DNA of 64,000 nucleotides from Streptomyces xylophagus (GCF_000716435.1 NZ_JNWO01000001.1:1-64000); one strand, 5' to 3'; shown: positions 24,956-33,007, numbered from the stretch's first letter. The notes: generated by a model from the sequence alone, not told the origin. Program-made: numbers and translations.

Positions 24956-27742
24956 CTACGACGCGTCGAGCACCGTGCCGGTCAGTTCCGGTCCACCACT
25001 CCGCGGTTCGCCGTTGTCGTCCGTGGCCACGAAGCGCACGGACTCGGGTTGTTCGGTCACCTGGTCGGTGATCGTGGGCACGCTGATCTCCGTGCTGAGC
25101 TGTCCCGCCGGGACGGACGTCCAGAGAGACAGGCCCGACACCTTGGACAGGGCGCGCTCCGGCGCTGGCTCCTCTCCGGAGTTCTCGCTGAGCCACTGCG
25201 GGTCGACGTCCAGGGTGGACAACTCCGGGCCCGCGGCGACCGGTTGGACGAGGAACGCGGCGCTGATCTCCACGTCGGCGGGCGCGGACAGCGTCACCTT
25301 CCACTTGAGGGGCTGTCCCTCGGTGACCCGGTCGGCGACCGGCGTGACGGTGAACGTGGGCATCGGATCGTCGTTCTCGGCGGTCACCCCACCGCGATGG
25401 GCGCCGACCACGGCACCGTGCACCGCCTTCACGAAGATGTCGTGCTGGACGCCGTAGTCGAAGCGGGTGTTGCCCTCCACCTTCACCGGTACGTCGATGT
25501 TGTTGCCGCCCGGTCGTACCGTCACCAGCCGTGAGGTGTCCTGGCCGGTGGCCGGGTCGTCGACGTAGAGCCGCACCTGGCCGCTGCCCCGGCCGGAGAC
25601 CTGGACGGGCACGTGGTACGTCTTGACGCCCGAGTCCCCTTCCTTGACGGTGAGTCGGCCGATGTCGACGCGCGGCAGCGGGGCGGCGGTGACCGCGGGA
25701 GTGCCCGGGCGCCAGGCCCAGGCGTCCATCAGCCAGGCCTGGCCGGAGCGCGAACGCGGGGTCAGCTCAAGGGACTTGATCCGGCGCAGATCGAGCCCGG
25801 CGTGGGAGGCGGCGGCCAGCGGTACGCGGACCTCGCGCGCCCAGTAGGAGGCGGTGCGCTCGGTGCCGGGCAGGCCGTCGACGCGGACCCGGCCGAGGGT
25901 CGCGCGGTGGCCGGAGGTGTCGGTCACGGACACGTCGAGCTGGGTGTCGGTGGTGTTCGGCGGCACGATCACCCGAAGGGCGAGGCTCTTGGCGCCGCTG
26001 AGGGAGACCGGCTTGTTCGGGCGTACCGTCACCGGGGAACCGGCCGCGGACCAGCGCAGCGCGAGCGCGTGGCGACCGGCTTCCTTGCCGGTCTCCCAGA
26101 ACGCGAAGTGCGGAGAGCCGCCCTTGGTGTCGGGACCCAGGCAGGCGACGGCCGGGTCGGGGTCCACCGCGGAGCACAACTTGCCGCCGGACACGGTGAC
26201 TTGACCGTCCGGCAGGAACCCGGCGCCACGGTTCGCGCCCACCGCGTGGGTGAGGACCCGCGCGGGGTCCGCCGAGGGCGCCCGGCGGCCCGAGCCGTCG
26301 AGCAGCTCGCGGGCCCGGTCGTCCCCGGCGACGAACAGCCGTGCCGCCGTGGCGATGTAGGTCGAGCCGGCCTTGTGCTGCTGGTCGGCGGTCAGCCGGG
26401 TCGCGGCGCCCGGCGAGCACACCGCGTCCCGCTGGTCGGGGTCGTTGTAGAAGTCGTCCTCGGCGGGTGCCTGGGCCTGGCCCGGCGTCCACTCGGTGTT
26501 GAAGAAGTTGTGGTCGGCGCCCTCGACGTAGACCGCGCTGTGCAGGGCGGCACCCCGGCTGACTCCACGCGTGCCGTCGACGTACACCTCGCCCTGGAGG
26601 TCCGAGACGTCACCGTCGCAGCCGGGCAGGATCGTCACCGACGGCACGTCCGCCACCGGGTTCTGGCCGAAGATCGTCGGGCCGATGAGGACGGTGCCGC
26701 GGATCTTCCAGCGCACCGGGCCGTGGTAGCCGTCCTGGGTGGCCGGCGGCGGGTAGAGGCTGTCCATCGCCGCCCGGTTGACGCCCTCGCCACCGCGCGA
26801 GTGGCCGATCAGCAGGACGCGGGAGAGGTCGGCCGGGGGAGCGTTCCGGACGACCGGGGGAGCCGTCTCCGGGTGGGCGGACCAGCCGGCCCACTGGGCC
26901 AGGTGCAGCCGCACCAGCGAGGAACGGGCCTGCGCACCGGCGTCCTCGGCACCGGCGTCCTGGGCGTTGATGCCGTTCGCGGAGATCGACACCGTCACAT
27001 AGCCCTGGGAGGCCAGGAGTTGCTGGTCGCGCAGGTAACCCCGGTAGCTCGGGACGGACTTGGTGCCGGCGGGACAGGGCCAGTCGCCGGTGATGTCCTC
27101 GGTGCCCGGCGTGTAGCAGGTGTAGTGACGGCCGTGCAGGAACAGCGCGAGCGGCCGCTTGCCGGTGGCGCCCTTCGGCGCGACCACGACGGCCTGCATC
27201 TCGATCGGCTGGGGATACCCGGGCAGACGGACCGAGTTGAGCGTGTATTCACCGGTCGTCGTGCGGTACGAGCCCGGCTTGCCGGGGTCGATCGCGCCCG
27301 CCGGGAGCGGGGCCGGGCGCTGAGCGGCGGCCTCCGAACGCCCCTTGCCGGAACCGGAAGTGTCCCCGGCGGCGTCCAACCGCCGCCCAGAGGCGAGTAC
27401 TTGAAGGTCCGTCAGCTTTGTGGGCACGACGGCACCGAGGCCGAGCCGGAACGTCCGTCCGTCCTTCGCGGGTCTCGGTACACCGAGGAGCCGGCCACCG
27501 GCATGGAACTCCACGCGCGCGTCCCCCATGGGCACCCGCGTGTCCGAGCGCCAGACCAGCTGCTGCGCGGAACCCTTCCCGGTGATCCGCCAACCCGGCG
27601 GAAGCCCACCGTCGTCGGCCGTCGCCGTCGCTGTCAACGGTCCGGTATCCGACGGTGGCACCGCCTGTGCCGAACCGGACATCCCTCCCGCCACCGCGAG
27701 CACCGCCGCGGCCGTGACCCATATTCGCCGGGCACGGAACAA
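24956..27742 (-). CDS. Large secreted alpha/beta hydrolase with C-terminal Calx-beta domains
   Basis: A 928-residue exported protein. Signal peptide MFRARRIWVTAAAVLAVAGG with cleavage near AQA (residue 27). The catalytic domain (about 150-480) has the oxyanion strand LALFLHGRHY, nucleophile Ser315 in IGHSRGGEG, and a likely catalytic His in VEGADHNFFNTEW; the GCDGDV segment before it may give the acid. A beta-sandwich region follows (about 500-680), and the last 250 residues contain two Calx-beta-like repeats (ITV-type strands with RLTVKEGDSG and DRVTEGQPLKW). It probably cleaves an ester or amide in a polymer outside the cell; the substrate is not evident. Confidence 0.85.
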   Translation of the reverse strand: MFRARRIWVTAAAVLAVAGGMSGSAQAVPPSDTGPLTATATADDGGLPPGWRITGKGSAQQLVWRSDTRVPMGDARVEFHAGGRLLGVPRPAKDGRTFRLGLGAVVPTKLTDLQVLASGRRLDAAGDTSGSGKGRSEAAAQRPAPLPAGAIDPGKPGSYRTTTGEYTLNSVRLPGYPQPIEMQAVVVAPKGATGKRPLALFLHGRHYTCYTPGTEDITGDWPCPAGTKSVPSYRGYLRDQQLLASQGYVTVSISANGINAQDAGAEDAGAQARSSLVRLHLAQWAGWSAHPETAPPVVRNAPPADLSRVLLIGHSRGGEGVNRAAMDSLYPPPATQDGYHGPVRWKIRGTVLIGPTIFGQNPVADVPSVTILPGCDGDVSDLQGEVYVDGTRGVSRGAALHSAVYVEGADHNFFNTEWTPGQAQAPAEDDFYNDPDQRDAVCSPGAATRLTADQQHKAGSTYIATAARLFVAGDDRARELLDGSGRRAPSADPARVLTHAVGANRGAGFLPDGQVTVSGGKLCSAVDPDPAVACLGPDTKGGSPHFAFWETGKEAGRHALALRWSAAGSPVTVRPNKPVSLSGAKSLALRVIVPPNTTDTQLDVSVTDTSGHRATLGRVRVDGLPGTERTASYWAREVRVPLAAASHAGLDLRRIKSLELTPRSRSGQAWLMDAWAWRPGTPAVTAAPLPRVDIGRLTVKEGDSGVKTYHVPVQVSGRGSGQVRLYVDDPATGQDTSRLVTVRPGGNNIDVPVKVEGNTRFDYGVQHDIFVKAVHGAVVGAHRGGVTAENDDPMPTFTVTPVADRVTEGQPLKWKVTLSAPADVEISAAFLVQPVAAGPELSTLDVDPQWLSENSGEEPAPERALSKVSGLSLWTSVPAGQLSTEISVPTITDQVTEQPESVRFVATDDNGEPRSGGPELTGTVLDAS

Positions 27743-27851
27743 AGTGTTCCCCTCCTCTGACCCCAGGCGCAGGCGTCCCGTCGGTCCCGGGAGCCTCTCG
27801 CGCCCCGGAGGACGGGAAGCAGAGCCTGTGGGTTGCCTGTGGAGGAGGATT

Positions 27852-27871
27852 CGGCCGATCTTCGTCGGCCG
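27852..27871 (-). terminator. Hairpin downstream of the DUF35 gene
   Basis: CGGCCGA and TCGGCCG pair over 7 bp around a six-base loop, 70 bases after the DUF35 stop codon. It is the best terminator candidate for that gene. Confidence 0.45.
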
Positions 27872-27939
27872 GGAACGAACTCGGCTTCGCGCTACGGCGG
27901 TTCAGGGACCGCCCAGCGATCGGCCGACCGGGTCCGCCG

Positions 27940-28353
27940 TCAGTGCCAGGCGCGGTACGGCTCGTCGAGGAGCTGGAAGACGGGCTCGCCGCGCACCGGG
28001 TCCTTGGCCGTGGACAGCCGGACGCGGTCGCCGCTGTGGATGCCGATGGGCGGGCCGATGACCCGGCCGCGCACCACGAAGCCCTCGGCCATCTCTATCA
28101 AGGACACGTTGCGGGCGGCCGGGGTGTTGCGGTGCACGACCGTGGAGTGGCGGACCGTACCGGTGCCCTCGCTGCGCTCCGTGCGCAGGTCGCCGCCCTG
28201 GCAGACCGGGCACAGGAGCCGGTGGTACATGGCGGTGCCGCACCAGGTGCAGCGCTGGAAGAGGATGGTGTCCCCGTCCGGGGCGTGCGGATCGAGTACG
28301 CCCGCCGGGGAGCCGCCTGCCGGACGGGTCGCGAATCCTGAGTGGTGGTACAC
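27940..28353 (-). CDS. Zn-ribbon/OB-fold protein (DUF35 family)
   Basis: A 137-residue two-domain protein: a rubredoxin-like zinc ribbon with CTWCG and CPVCQG (about residues 31-50) and an OB fold (STVVHRNTPAARNVSLIEM to FQLLDEPY). DUF35 proteins work as partners of thiolase-like enzymes and acyl-CoA hydratases. No such partner is adjacent here. The GTG at 28353 is chosen over the longer frame because AGGGAG lies seven to twelve bases upstream. A palindrome shared with the upstream TetR gene lies about 100 bases before the start. Confidence 0.87.
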   Translation of the reverse strand: MYHHSGFATRPAGGSPAGVLDPHAPDGDTILFQRCTWCGTAMYHRLLCPVCQGGDLRTERSEGTGTVRHSTVVHRNTPAARNVSLIEMAEGFVVRGRVIGPPIGIHSGDRVRLSTAKDPVRGEPVFQLLDEPYRAWH

Positions 28354-28452
28354 GCTGTCAACTCCCTGCGCTCGGCCGGAATCCCGCGTGCGCGGCCGAG
28401 CCGGGCACGCATGTGCGCGGTTCGCCGTGCCACCGTGCACGGCCACAGCGTA

Positions 28453-28467
28453 TGGCACTCAGTGCCA
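28453..28467. promoter_or_regulatory. TetR operator candidate 1
   Basis: TGGCACT, C, AGTGCCA: a perfect 7-1-7 palindrome in the DUF35 leader. A near-identical copy lies upstream of the TetR gene at 29277. Confidence 0.75.
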
Positions 28468-28483
28468 CGCGTAAAGATACTGC

Positions 28484-28513
28484 GTACCCTTGGGTTTTGT
28501 ACCCTTGGGTTTT
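28484..28513. repeat. Two tandem copies of a 15-bp sequence
   Basis: GTACCCTTGGGTTTT occurs twice without a gap. Each copy contains the palindrome ACCCTTGGGT. The pair sits between the TetR stop codon and the operator of the DUF35 gene and is far more A/T-rich than its surroundings; it may be a second protein-binding site or part of the promoter. Confidence 0.7.
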
Positions 28514-28549
28514 CGGTTCGGCGGTTCAGCGGTCGAGCAGTTCGGCGAT

Positions 28550-29245
28550 TCAGTCGCGGCCGAACGCGGCCTCGATCTCCTGGACGACGCGCCACATCGG
28601 TGCCCCGCGCCGGGAGACGACCACCACGACGTCCTCGGGGTCCTGCCGCTGCTCCACGGCGGGCTGCGCCGGCGGGTGTCCGAAGGCGGTCTGCACATAG
28701 CCCAGGGCGTGGTCCACCTCGGCGCCCGCGTCGCGCTGCCCGTCCGAACGCAGCCAGGAACGCAGCGCGTTGTTGTGCGCGGCGACCACGGCGGCCGCGA
28801 TCACATCCGCCTGTAGGGTGCCGTCGCGCCGCCCGGCGAAGCGCCCGCGCAGATAGGCGGCGAGGGCGCGCTCGTAGCGCCACACCACCGACAGCTCGTA
28901 CGCGCGCAGCCCCGGCACCTTCTTGGTGAGCCGGTAGCGCTGCACGGAGAACGTCGGGTTCTCGTTGTACATCCGCAGGACGAGCCGCGCCGCGTCGCAG
29001 ACCCGTTGCACGGGCTCGTGCTCGTCGCCGCTGACCGAGAGGAAGGCCGTCATGTCGGCCAGGCAGCGCTCGTGGTCGGGGAAGACCACGTCCTCCTTCG
29101 ACGGGAAGTAGCGGAAGAACGACCGCCGCCCGACCCCGGCCAGCGCCACGATGTCGTCGATGGTGGTCTGTTCGTAGCCCCGCTCCAGGAACAACTGGAA
29201 GGCGGCCGCGACCAGGGCGTCCCGCATGGGCGGCTTGGAGCTCAT
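28550..29245 (-). CDS. TetR family transcriptional regulator
   Basis: A 231-residue regulator. The DNA-binding domain is residues 9-55 (AFQLFLERGYEQTTIDDIVA, then GVGRRSFFRYFPSKEDVVF). The ligand domain ends with a Gln/Glu-rich tail. Ligand unknown; the DUF35 neighbour hints at an acyl-CoA or lipid signal. It has the palindrome TGGCACTCAGTGCGC 32 bases before its start and so probably represses itself and the DUF35 gene. Confidence 0.9.
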   Translation of the reverse strand: MSSKPPMRDALVAAAFQLFLERGYEQTTIDDIVALAGVGRRSFFRYFPSKEDVVFPDHERCLADMTAFLSVSGDEHEPVQRVCDAARLVLRMYNENPTFSVQRYRLTKKVPGLRAYELSVVWRYERALAAYLRGRFAGRRDGTLQADVIAAAVVAAHNNALRSWLRSDGQRDAGAEVDHALGYVQTAFGHPPAQPAVEQRQDPEDVVVVVSRRGAPMWRVVQEIEAAFGRD

Positions 29246-29276
29246 GGACGGGAACGTAGCACCAGGCCGACACGGA

Positions 29277-29291
29277 TGGCACTCAGTGCGC
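29277..29291. promoter_or_regulatory. TetR operator candidate 2
   Basis: TGGCACTCAGTGCGC matches the perfect palindrome at 28453 in 13 of 15 positions and lies just upstream of the TetR gene. Confidence 0.7.
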
Positions 29292-29357
29292 TTCCAACGG
29301 GGAACCGAGTCCCCTGGAGTACTTCGGAGCGCTCGGCCGTACCAGCCGTACCGCAGC

Positions 29358-29406
29358 GATCGATACGACCGGTGCGGTCGAGACGATCGAGACGGTCGAT
29401 ACGATC
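29358..29406. promoter_or_regulatory. Three direct repeats, 18-bp period, before the DeoR/LacI hybrid gene
   Basis: GATCGATACGACC (29358), GGTCGAGACGATC (29376) and GGTCGATACGATC (29394) are 13-bp variants of one sequence, each starting exactly 18 bp after the last, ending 46 bases before the start of the hybrid regulator. DeoR-type proteins often bind direct repeats, so this is a likely autoregulatory operator. Confidence 0.6.
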
Positions 29407-29451
29407 CGCGGCATAGAGTGACCGCGACCAGTTGTGCGTTCAGGGGGACCC

Positions 29452-30543
29452 ATGCGACTTCACGTCGACCAGCGCCATGAGCGGGTGCTCGCCCTCGTCC
29501 GCGAGCACGGCAGCCTGCGGGTCGCCGAACTCGCGGCCGAACTCGGCGTCTCCGCCGTCACCTTGAGACGTGACGTGGAGGCGCTGGCCGGCCAGGGCCG
29601 GGTACGGCGGCTGCACGGCTCGGTGGTGTGGGCGGGCGAGGCGGTCGTGGAGGTACCGGCGCCGCGCGACCCGTCGGAGGGTGTCGTGATCGGAATGATC
29701 GTGCCGACCACGGCCTCGATCTTCGCCGACATCGTGCGCGGCGCCCGCGAGGCCGTACGGGCGCACGGCGGCCGGCTGGTGCTCGGGGTGTCCGGGTACG
29801 TCGACACCGAGGACGCCGTCCAGGCCGGGCATCTCGTCGCCGGCGGCGCGGTGGGGCTGCTCGTGGCGCCCAGCTGGTCCGGAGGTGTACCCGTCGGCGG
29901 CCAGGAACAGTGGCTCCTCGACCGTGACGTACCGACCGTCCTGGTCGAACGCGCCGCTCCGCCCGGCAACCCCGCGGCCGCCCTGGACCGGGTGCGCACC
30001 GACCGCGCCCACGGAGCAGCCGTCGCCGTCGGCCACTTCGCCGCCCTCGGCCACCGCAGGGTCACCGCGGTGGTCCAGGAGGGCCCGCACGCCGCGCAGA
30101 TCATCGCGGGCTACGAGTCGGCCGTACGCTCCCTCGGCCTCGACGGCGCCCGGGGTGCCCCGTCCGTCCGTGAACACGGTGACTACGAGTCGAGCGTGGA
30201 CTACCTGGTCGACGCGGTACGCGAGCGCGATGTCACCGCCGCCCTCGTCCACAGCGACGAGGACGCGATCGTGCTCGTGCCCCGACTTCAGGCCCGCGGC
30301 ATCCGCGTGCCGGACGACCTGGCCCTGATCGCCTACGACGACGAGGTCGCCCCGCTCGCCGACGTCCCGCTCACCGCCGTGGCCCCGCCGAAGCGCTCGG
30401 TGGGGGAGTCGGCCGCGAAACTCCTGCTGCAACGGCTCGCCGAGCGCGCGAGCGGACAGCCACCGGCCCCTCGCCAACACGTCGAACTGCTCCCCGAGTT
30501 GAGGATCCGCTCGTCCTGCGGAGGCAAAACGCTCACCCGGTGA
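29452..30543 (+). CDS. Hybrid regulator: DeoR-type HTH with LacI-type sugar-binding domain
   Basis: A 363-residue regulator. Residues 5-57 are a DeoR-type winged helix (ERVLALVREHGSLRVAELAA, then VTLRRDVEALAGQG). From residue 78 on it is a periplasmic-binding-protein fold as in LacI/GalR (VVIGMIVPTTASIFADIVRG, then HRRVTAVVQ, then DLALIAYDDEVAPLADVPLT). True LacI proteins have a different HTH plus hinge helix, which is missing. AGGGGGA precedes the ATG at 29452. The effector is probably a sugar. Its target may be itself or the ATP-grasp gene 67 bases downstream; no transport gene is adjacent. Confidence 0.88.
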   Translation: MRLHVDQRHERVLALVREHGSLRVAELAAELGVSAVTLRRDVEALAGQGRVRRLHGSVVWAGEAVVEVPAPRDPSEGVVIGMIVPTTASIFADIVRGAREAVRAHGGRLVLGVSGYVDTEDAVQAGHLVAGGAVGLLVAPSWSGGVPVGGQEQWLLDRDVPTVLVERAAPPGNPAAALDRVRTDRAHGAAVAVGHFAALGHRRVTAVVQEGPHAAQIIAGYESAVRSLGLDGARGAPSVREHGDYESSVDYLVDAVRERDVTAALVHSDEDAIVLVPRLQARGIRVPDDLALIAYDDEVAPLADVPLTAVAPPKRSVGESAAKLLLQRLAERASGQPPAPRQHVELLPELRIRSSCGGKTLTR

Positions 30544-30610
30544 ACACGGGCCGACCGTTTTGATCATTAGGCGCGAACGCTCTCGACACCCTCAGCCAAG
30601 GAGAACCGGC

Positions 30611-31447
30611 ATGCCCGCCACGCCCCCGACCCGACCTCGCATCCTCTATGTCACCGACCTGGCGTACCCGGCACGCGGGCGCCGCTACTGCGACGAGGAC
30701 ATCGACCTGACCTCCCGGCTGCGCGAGGACTTCGACCTGGCACTGTGCCATCCGCTGGCCGCGGCCGCCCTGATGGACGGCTTCGACGCGGTCGTGGTCC
30801 GCAACAGCGGGCCCGTGCTCGGATACCGGGCGGAGTACGACGGATTCCGCGAGCGCGCGATCCGCACCGGAGCCCGCGTCTACAACCAGCTGTCGGGCCG
30901 GGCGGACATGGCGGGGAAGCAGTACCTCCTCGATCTGAGCGCCGCCGGGTTCCCCGTCATCCCGACCGTGGACCGCGTCGAGGACCTGGACCGGCTGCCG
31001 CGCACGGACCGTTATGTGGTCAAGCCCAAACTCGGCGCCGACTCCATAGGCCTGGAGATCGTTCCGGCGGACCGGCTCCCCGCCCTGGCCGACGGGAGCG
31101 TCCTGGTCCAGCCGTGCGTCGACTTCGCGTACGAGGTGTCCTTCTACTTCGTCGACCACGCCTTCCAGTACGCCCTCTATGCCCCGGACACCGAGCAGCG
31201 CTGGCGGCTGGAACCGTACGAACCCACGCCCGCGGACCGGGAGTTCGCACAACGGTTCATCGACTGGAATGGTGTCGACCACGGCATCCAGCGCGTCGAC
31301 GCCTGCCGCGCCCCGGACGGTGAACTGCTGTTGGTCGAGCTGGAGGACCTGAACCCCTACCTCTCCCTGGAGGCGCTCGACGACACGCGGCGGGACGCCT
31401 TCGTCGCCGCGCTGAAGACGTCCCTGCACCGGTTCGTCCGAACGTGA
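30611..31447 (+). CDS. ATP-grasp domain protein
   Basis: A 278-residue ATP-grasp-like protein. Segments that match the fold are YVVKPKLGADSIGLEI (ATP-binding Lys and small loop), SVLVQPCVDFAYEVSFYFVD (acidic metal-side strand) and LLLVELEDLNPYLSLE (metal-binding Glu and Asn). It should join a carboxylate to an amine, thiol or other nucleophile using ATP. The N-terminal domain (RILYVTDLAYPARGRRYCDE) is short. AAGGAGA lies at 30599-30604, ideal for the ATG. Product unknown. Confidence 0.8.
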   Translation: MPATPPTRPRILYVTDLAYPARGRRYCDEDIDLTSRLREDFDLALCHPLAAAALMDGFDAVVVRNSGPVLGYRAEYDGFRERAIRTGARVYNQLSGRADMAGKQYLLDLSAAGFPVIPTVDRVEDLDRLPRTDRYVVKPKLGADSIGLEIVPADRLPALADGSVLVQPCVDFAYEVSFYFVDHAFQYALYAPDTEQRWRLEPYEPTPADREFAQRFIDWNGVDHGIQRVDACRAPDGELLLVELEDLNPYLSLEALDDTRRDAFVAALKTSLHRFVRT

Positions 31448-31534
31448 CGCCGCGCTGAACTCCGGCGGCCGTGCGCGCGTATTTCTCCAGGGGGATGGCG
31501 GAGAGCCGTGCGCGCGGAACGGAAGGAGAGCAGT

Positions 31535-32188
31535 GTGTCTACACCGTCCGAACCGGGATCGTCGCCCGGCGGCCCGGTCCTGGAACCCTCGCGAGTGCTG
31601 CGCCGCCGCCGCTCCGACAACCTCGCGGAGCTGCTGCGGGAGACACGCCGGGACTCCTCGGTCTTCGAGTCCGTGCCGGTGCCCCGGCCGTTCTTCGGCT
31701 CCGAGGCCGAGACAGAGGAACTGCCGCCCGTTCCCAGCGAGTTGCGCCATCCGCTGCCGGACACCGGTGTCTTCGGCCCCGGTCTGCGCCGGGCGGCGAT
31801 CGTGGTCGGCGTGAGTGCCGCCGCGCTGGTCGGCTTCGCCTGCGCCCTCCTGTTGCCCGGCAAGGGGGAGGCGAGCACGGTCCAGCCGGTCAGTACGCCC
31901 ACCCCGGTGGCGTCGGCCACGCCCACCACCACGGCCGACCCCGACGGCGCCGGCACCCTCCGCGAGGGTGACAGCGGCTCCGAGGTGACGGAGCTGGAGC
32001 AACGCCTCCTGCGCATCCCGAACGTCTACGAGAACGGCTCCACCGGCGGCCGGTACGACGCGACCCTCAAGGAGGCGGTCGCCCGCTTCCAGCTCTGGTA
32101 CGGCATCCGGGGCGACGAGAGCGGCGTGTACGGCGACGACACCCGCAAGGACCTGGAGTCACGCACGACACTCGACGGCGGCCAGTAG
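31535..32188 (+). CDS. Membrane-anchored protein with peptidoglycan-binding domain
   Basis: A 217-residue bitopic protein: a cytoplasmic Arg/Pro-rich N-terminus (residues 1-80, RVLRRRRSDNLAELLRE), one membrane helix (AAIVVGVSAAALVGFACALL), a Ser/Thr/Pro linker, and an outside domain of the peptidoglycan-binding-1 type (LREGDSGSEVTELEQRLL to RFQLWYGIRG). The GTG at 31535 is used since AAGGAG is seven bases upstream; an upstream GTG at 31508 has no RBS. It may tether a cytoplasmic partner to the wall. Confidence 0.82.
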   Translation: MSTPSEPGSSPGGPVLEPSRVLRRRRSDNLAELLRETRRDSSVFESVPVPRPFFGSEAETEELPPVPSELRHPLPDTGVFGPGLRRAAIVVGVSAAALVGFACALLLPGKGEASTVQPVSTPTPVASATPTTTADPDGAGTLREGDSGSEVTELEQRLLRIPNVYENGSTGGRYDATLKEAVARFQLWYGIRGDESGVYGDDTRKDLESRTTLDGGQ

Positions 32189-32218
32189 GACGGCTGTTCG
32201 CCAAAAGTGCGACGCCGG

Positions 32219-32593
32219 TCAGCGTCCCGTGCTGTGCCCGACCAGTGCCTCGGTCACCGCTCGCACGCTGCGCGCGATGTGCTGGAGCTGGAGGACCTCG
32301 GCGGCGTACAGCTTGATGGTGTGCTCGATGACCGACTCGGGCAGGCCGATGCCGGGCAGGTCGGCCCGTGCGGTCTGCAGGGCGGTGCGGGCGACGCGGA
32401 TCTCGTGCTGGACCTGGATCTGTGCGTGGCGGGCGAGCAGCACGGGGTGGCGGATGAACGCGGGGTAGCTGGCGTAGCGGGCCGGCACCAGCTCGCGGAG
32501 CCACTTGGCCGCCGAGCGCTCCCAGTCGTAGCTGCCGGGCGTCTTGACCTGACAGGGCCAGTCCTGGCTGATGCGCGTGGTGGTCAGTTGCAT
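32219..32593 (-). CDS. Small helical protein, unknown function
   Basis: A 124-residue soluble protein, nearly all helical after residue 25 (AAKWLRELVPARYASYPAFI, HAQIQVQHEIRVARTALQTA). The N-terminus MQLTTTRISQDWPCQV has one cysteine. It converges with the peptidoglycan-binding protein gene. I do not recognise a family. Confidence 0.65.
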   Translation of the reverse strand: MQLTTTRISQDWPCQVKTPGSYDWERSAAKWLRELVPARYASYPAFIRHPVLLARHAQIQVQHEIRVARTALQTARADLPGIGLPESVIEHTIKLYAAEVLQLQHIARSVRAVTEALVGHSTGR

Positions 32594-32643
32594 GTCATCG
32601 CTTCCCGGTGTGCGGCGTCGCGGGGGATGGTTCGACGGTGTGT

Positions 32644-32677
32644 GGCGGCCCCGGCCTAGGGGATGACCGGGGCCGCC
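32644..32677 (-). terminator. Hairpin closing a possible short transcript
   Basis: GGCGGCCCCGG (32644-32654) and CCGGGGCCGCC (32667-32677) form a perfect 11-bp stem. It lies between the leftward promoter-like sequence at 32904-32932 and the next gene (start 32593), so it would end a transcript of about 250 nt. Confidence 0.6.
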
Positions 32678-32859
32678 CTGGGCGCTCGCGCAGGCGATGC
32701 CCGACCGAACACCCCTGGCGCCGACGCGGGTAGGAGACGGCGGCTGAGGGTGTTCGTGCAGGAGCCCCGGAGGACGGGTGTCGCCGGCGCGGCGGGTGGA
32801 GCTGCGTGCGCATGGGCGGACCGGTGCTTTCTCGGGGCGGGTGCGAGCGATGAGCTCAC
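32656..32859 (-). CDS. Possible small basic protein (doubtful)
   Basis: A 67-codon GTG-started frame (SSSLAPAPRKHRSAHAHAAP at the start) whose stop codon lies in the loop of the terminator hairpin. Codon use is only partly like its neighbours and a second frame (ATG at 32813) is also open, so this may equally be a non-coding RNA. It is listed because the gap 32594-33007 has a promoter-like sequence, an operator-like palindrome and a terminator around it. Confidence 0.2.
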   Translation of the reverse strand: MSSSLAPAPRKHRSAHAHAAPPAAPATPVLRGSCTNTLSRRLLPASAPGVFGRASPARAPRAAPVIP

Positions 32860-32903
32860 GGGTGCGGAACGTGCCCGGAGTGGGCCGGGTGCGATCCGTG
32901 AGC

Positions 32904-32932
32904 AGTATTTATATATGCCGTCCGCTTTGCAA
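32904..32932 (-). promoter_or_regulatory. Promoter-like sequence pointing left
   Basis: On the minus strand TTGCAA and AATACT are 17 bases apart within the most A/T-rich stretch of the region (TATATAAATACT). No gene to the right needs it, because the RpiR gene ends at 33008. It would drive the short unit ending at the hairpin at 32644. Confidence 0.4.
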
Positions 32933-32937
32933 GGCGT

Positions 32938-32951
32938 ATGAAAACATTCAT
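32938..32951. promoter_or_regulatory. RpiR-type operator candidate
   Basis: ATGAA, AACA, TTCAT: a perfect 5-bp inverted repeat that resembles the TGAA-spacer-TTCA sites of MurR/RpiR regulators. It lies directly upstream of the promoter-like sequence and 57 bases beyond the end of the RpiR gene. Confidence 0.5.
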
Positions 32952-33007
32952 GCGTGAAATAGGCGGATTCGTCCCGGTGTGAAGTTGTTCGGTGGGGCAG
33001 TGGCGGG

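Noticed and set aside
32595..32813. A 72-codon ATG frame on the minus strand
   Set aside because: It runs through the terminator hairpin into the next start region, has Arg/Pro-rich shadow composition and no RBS.
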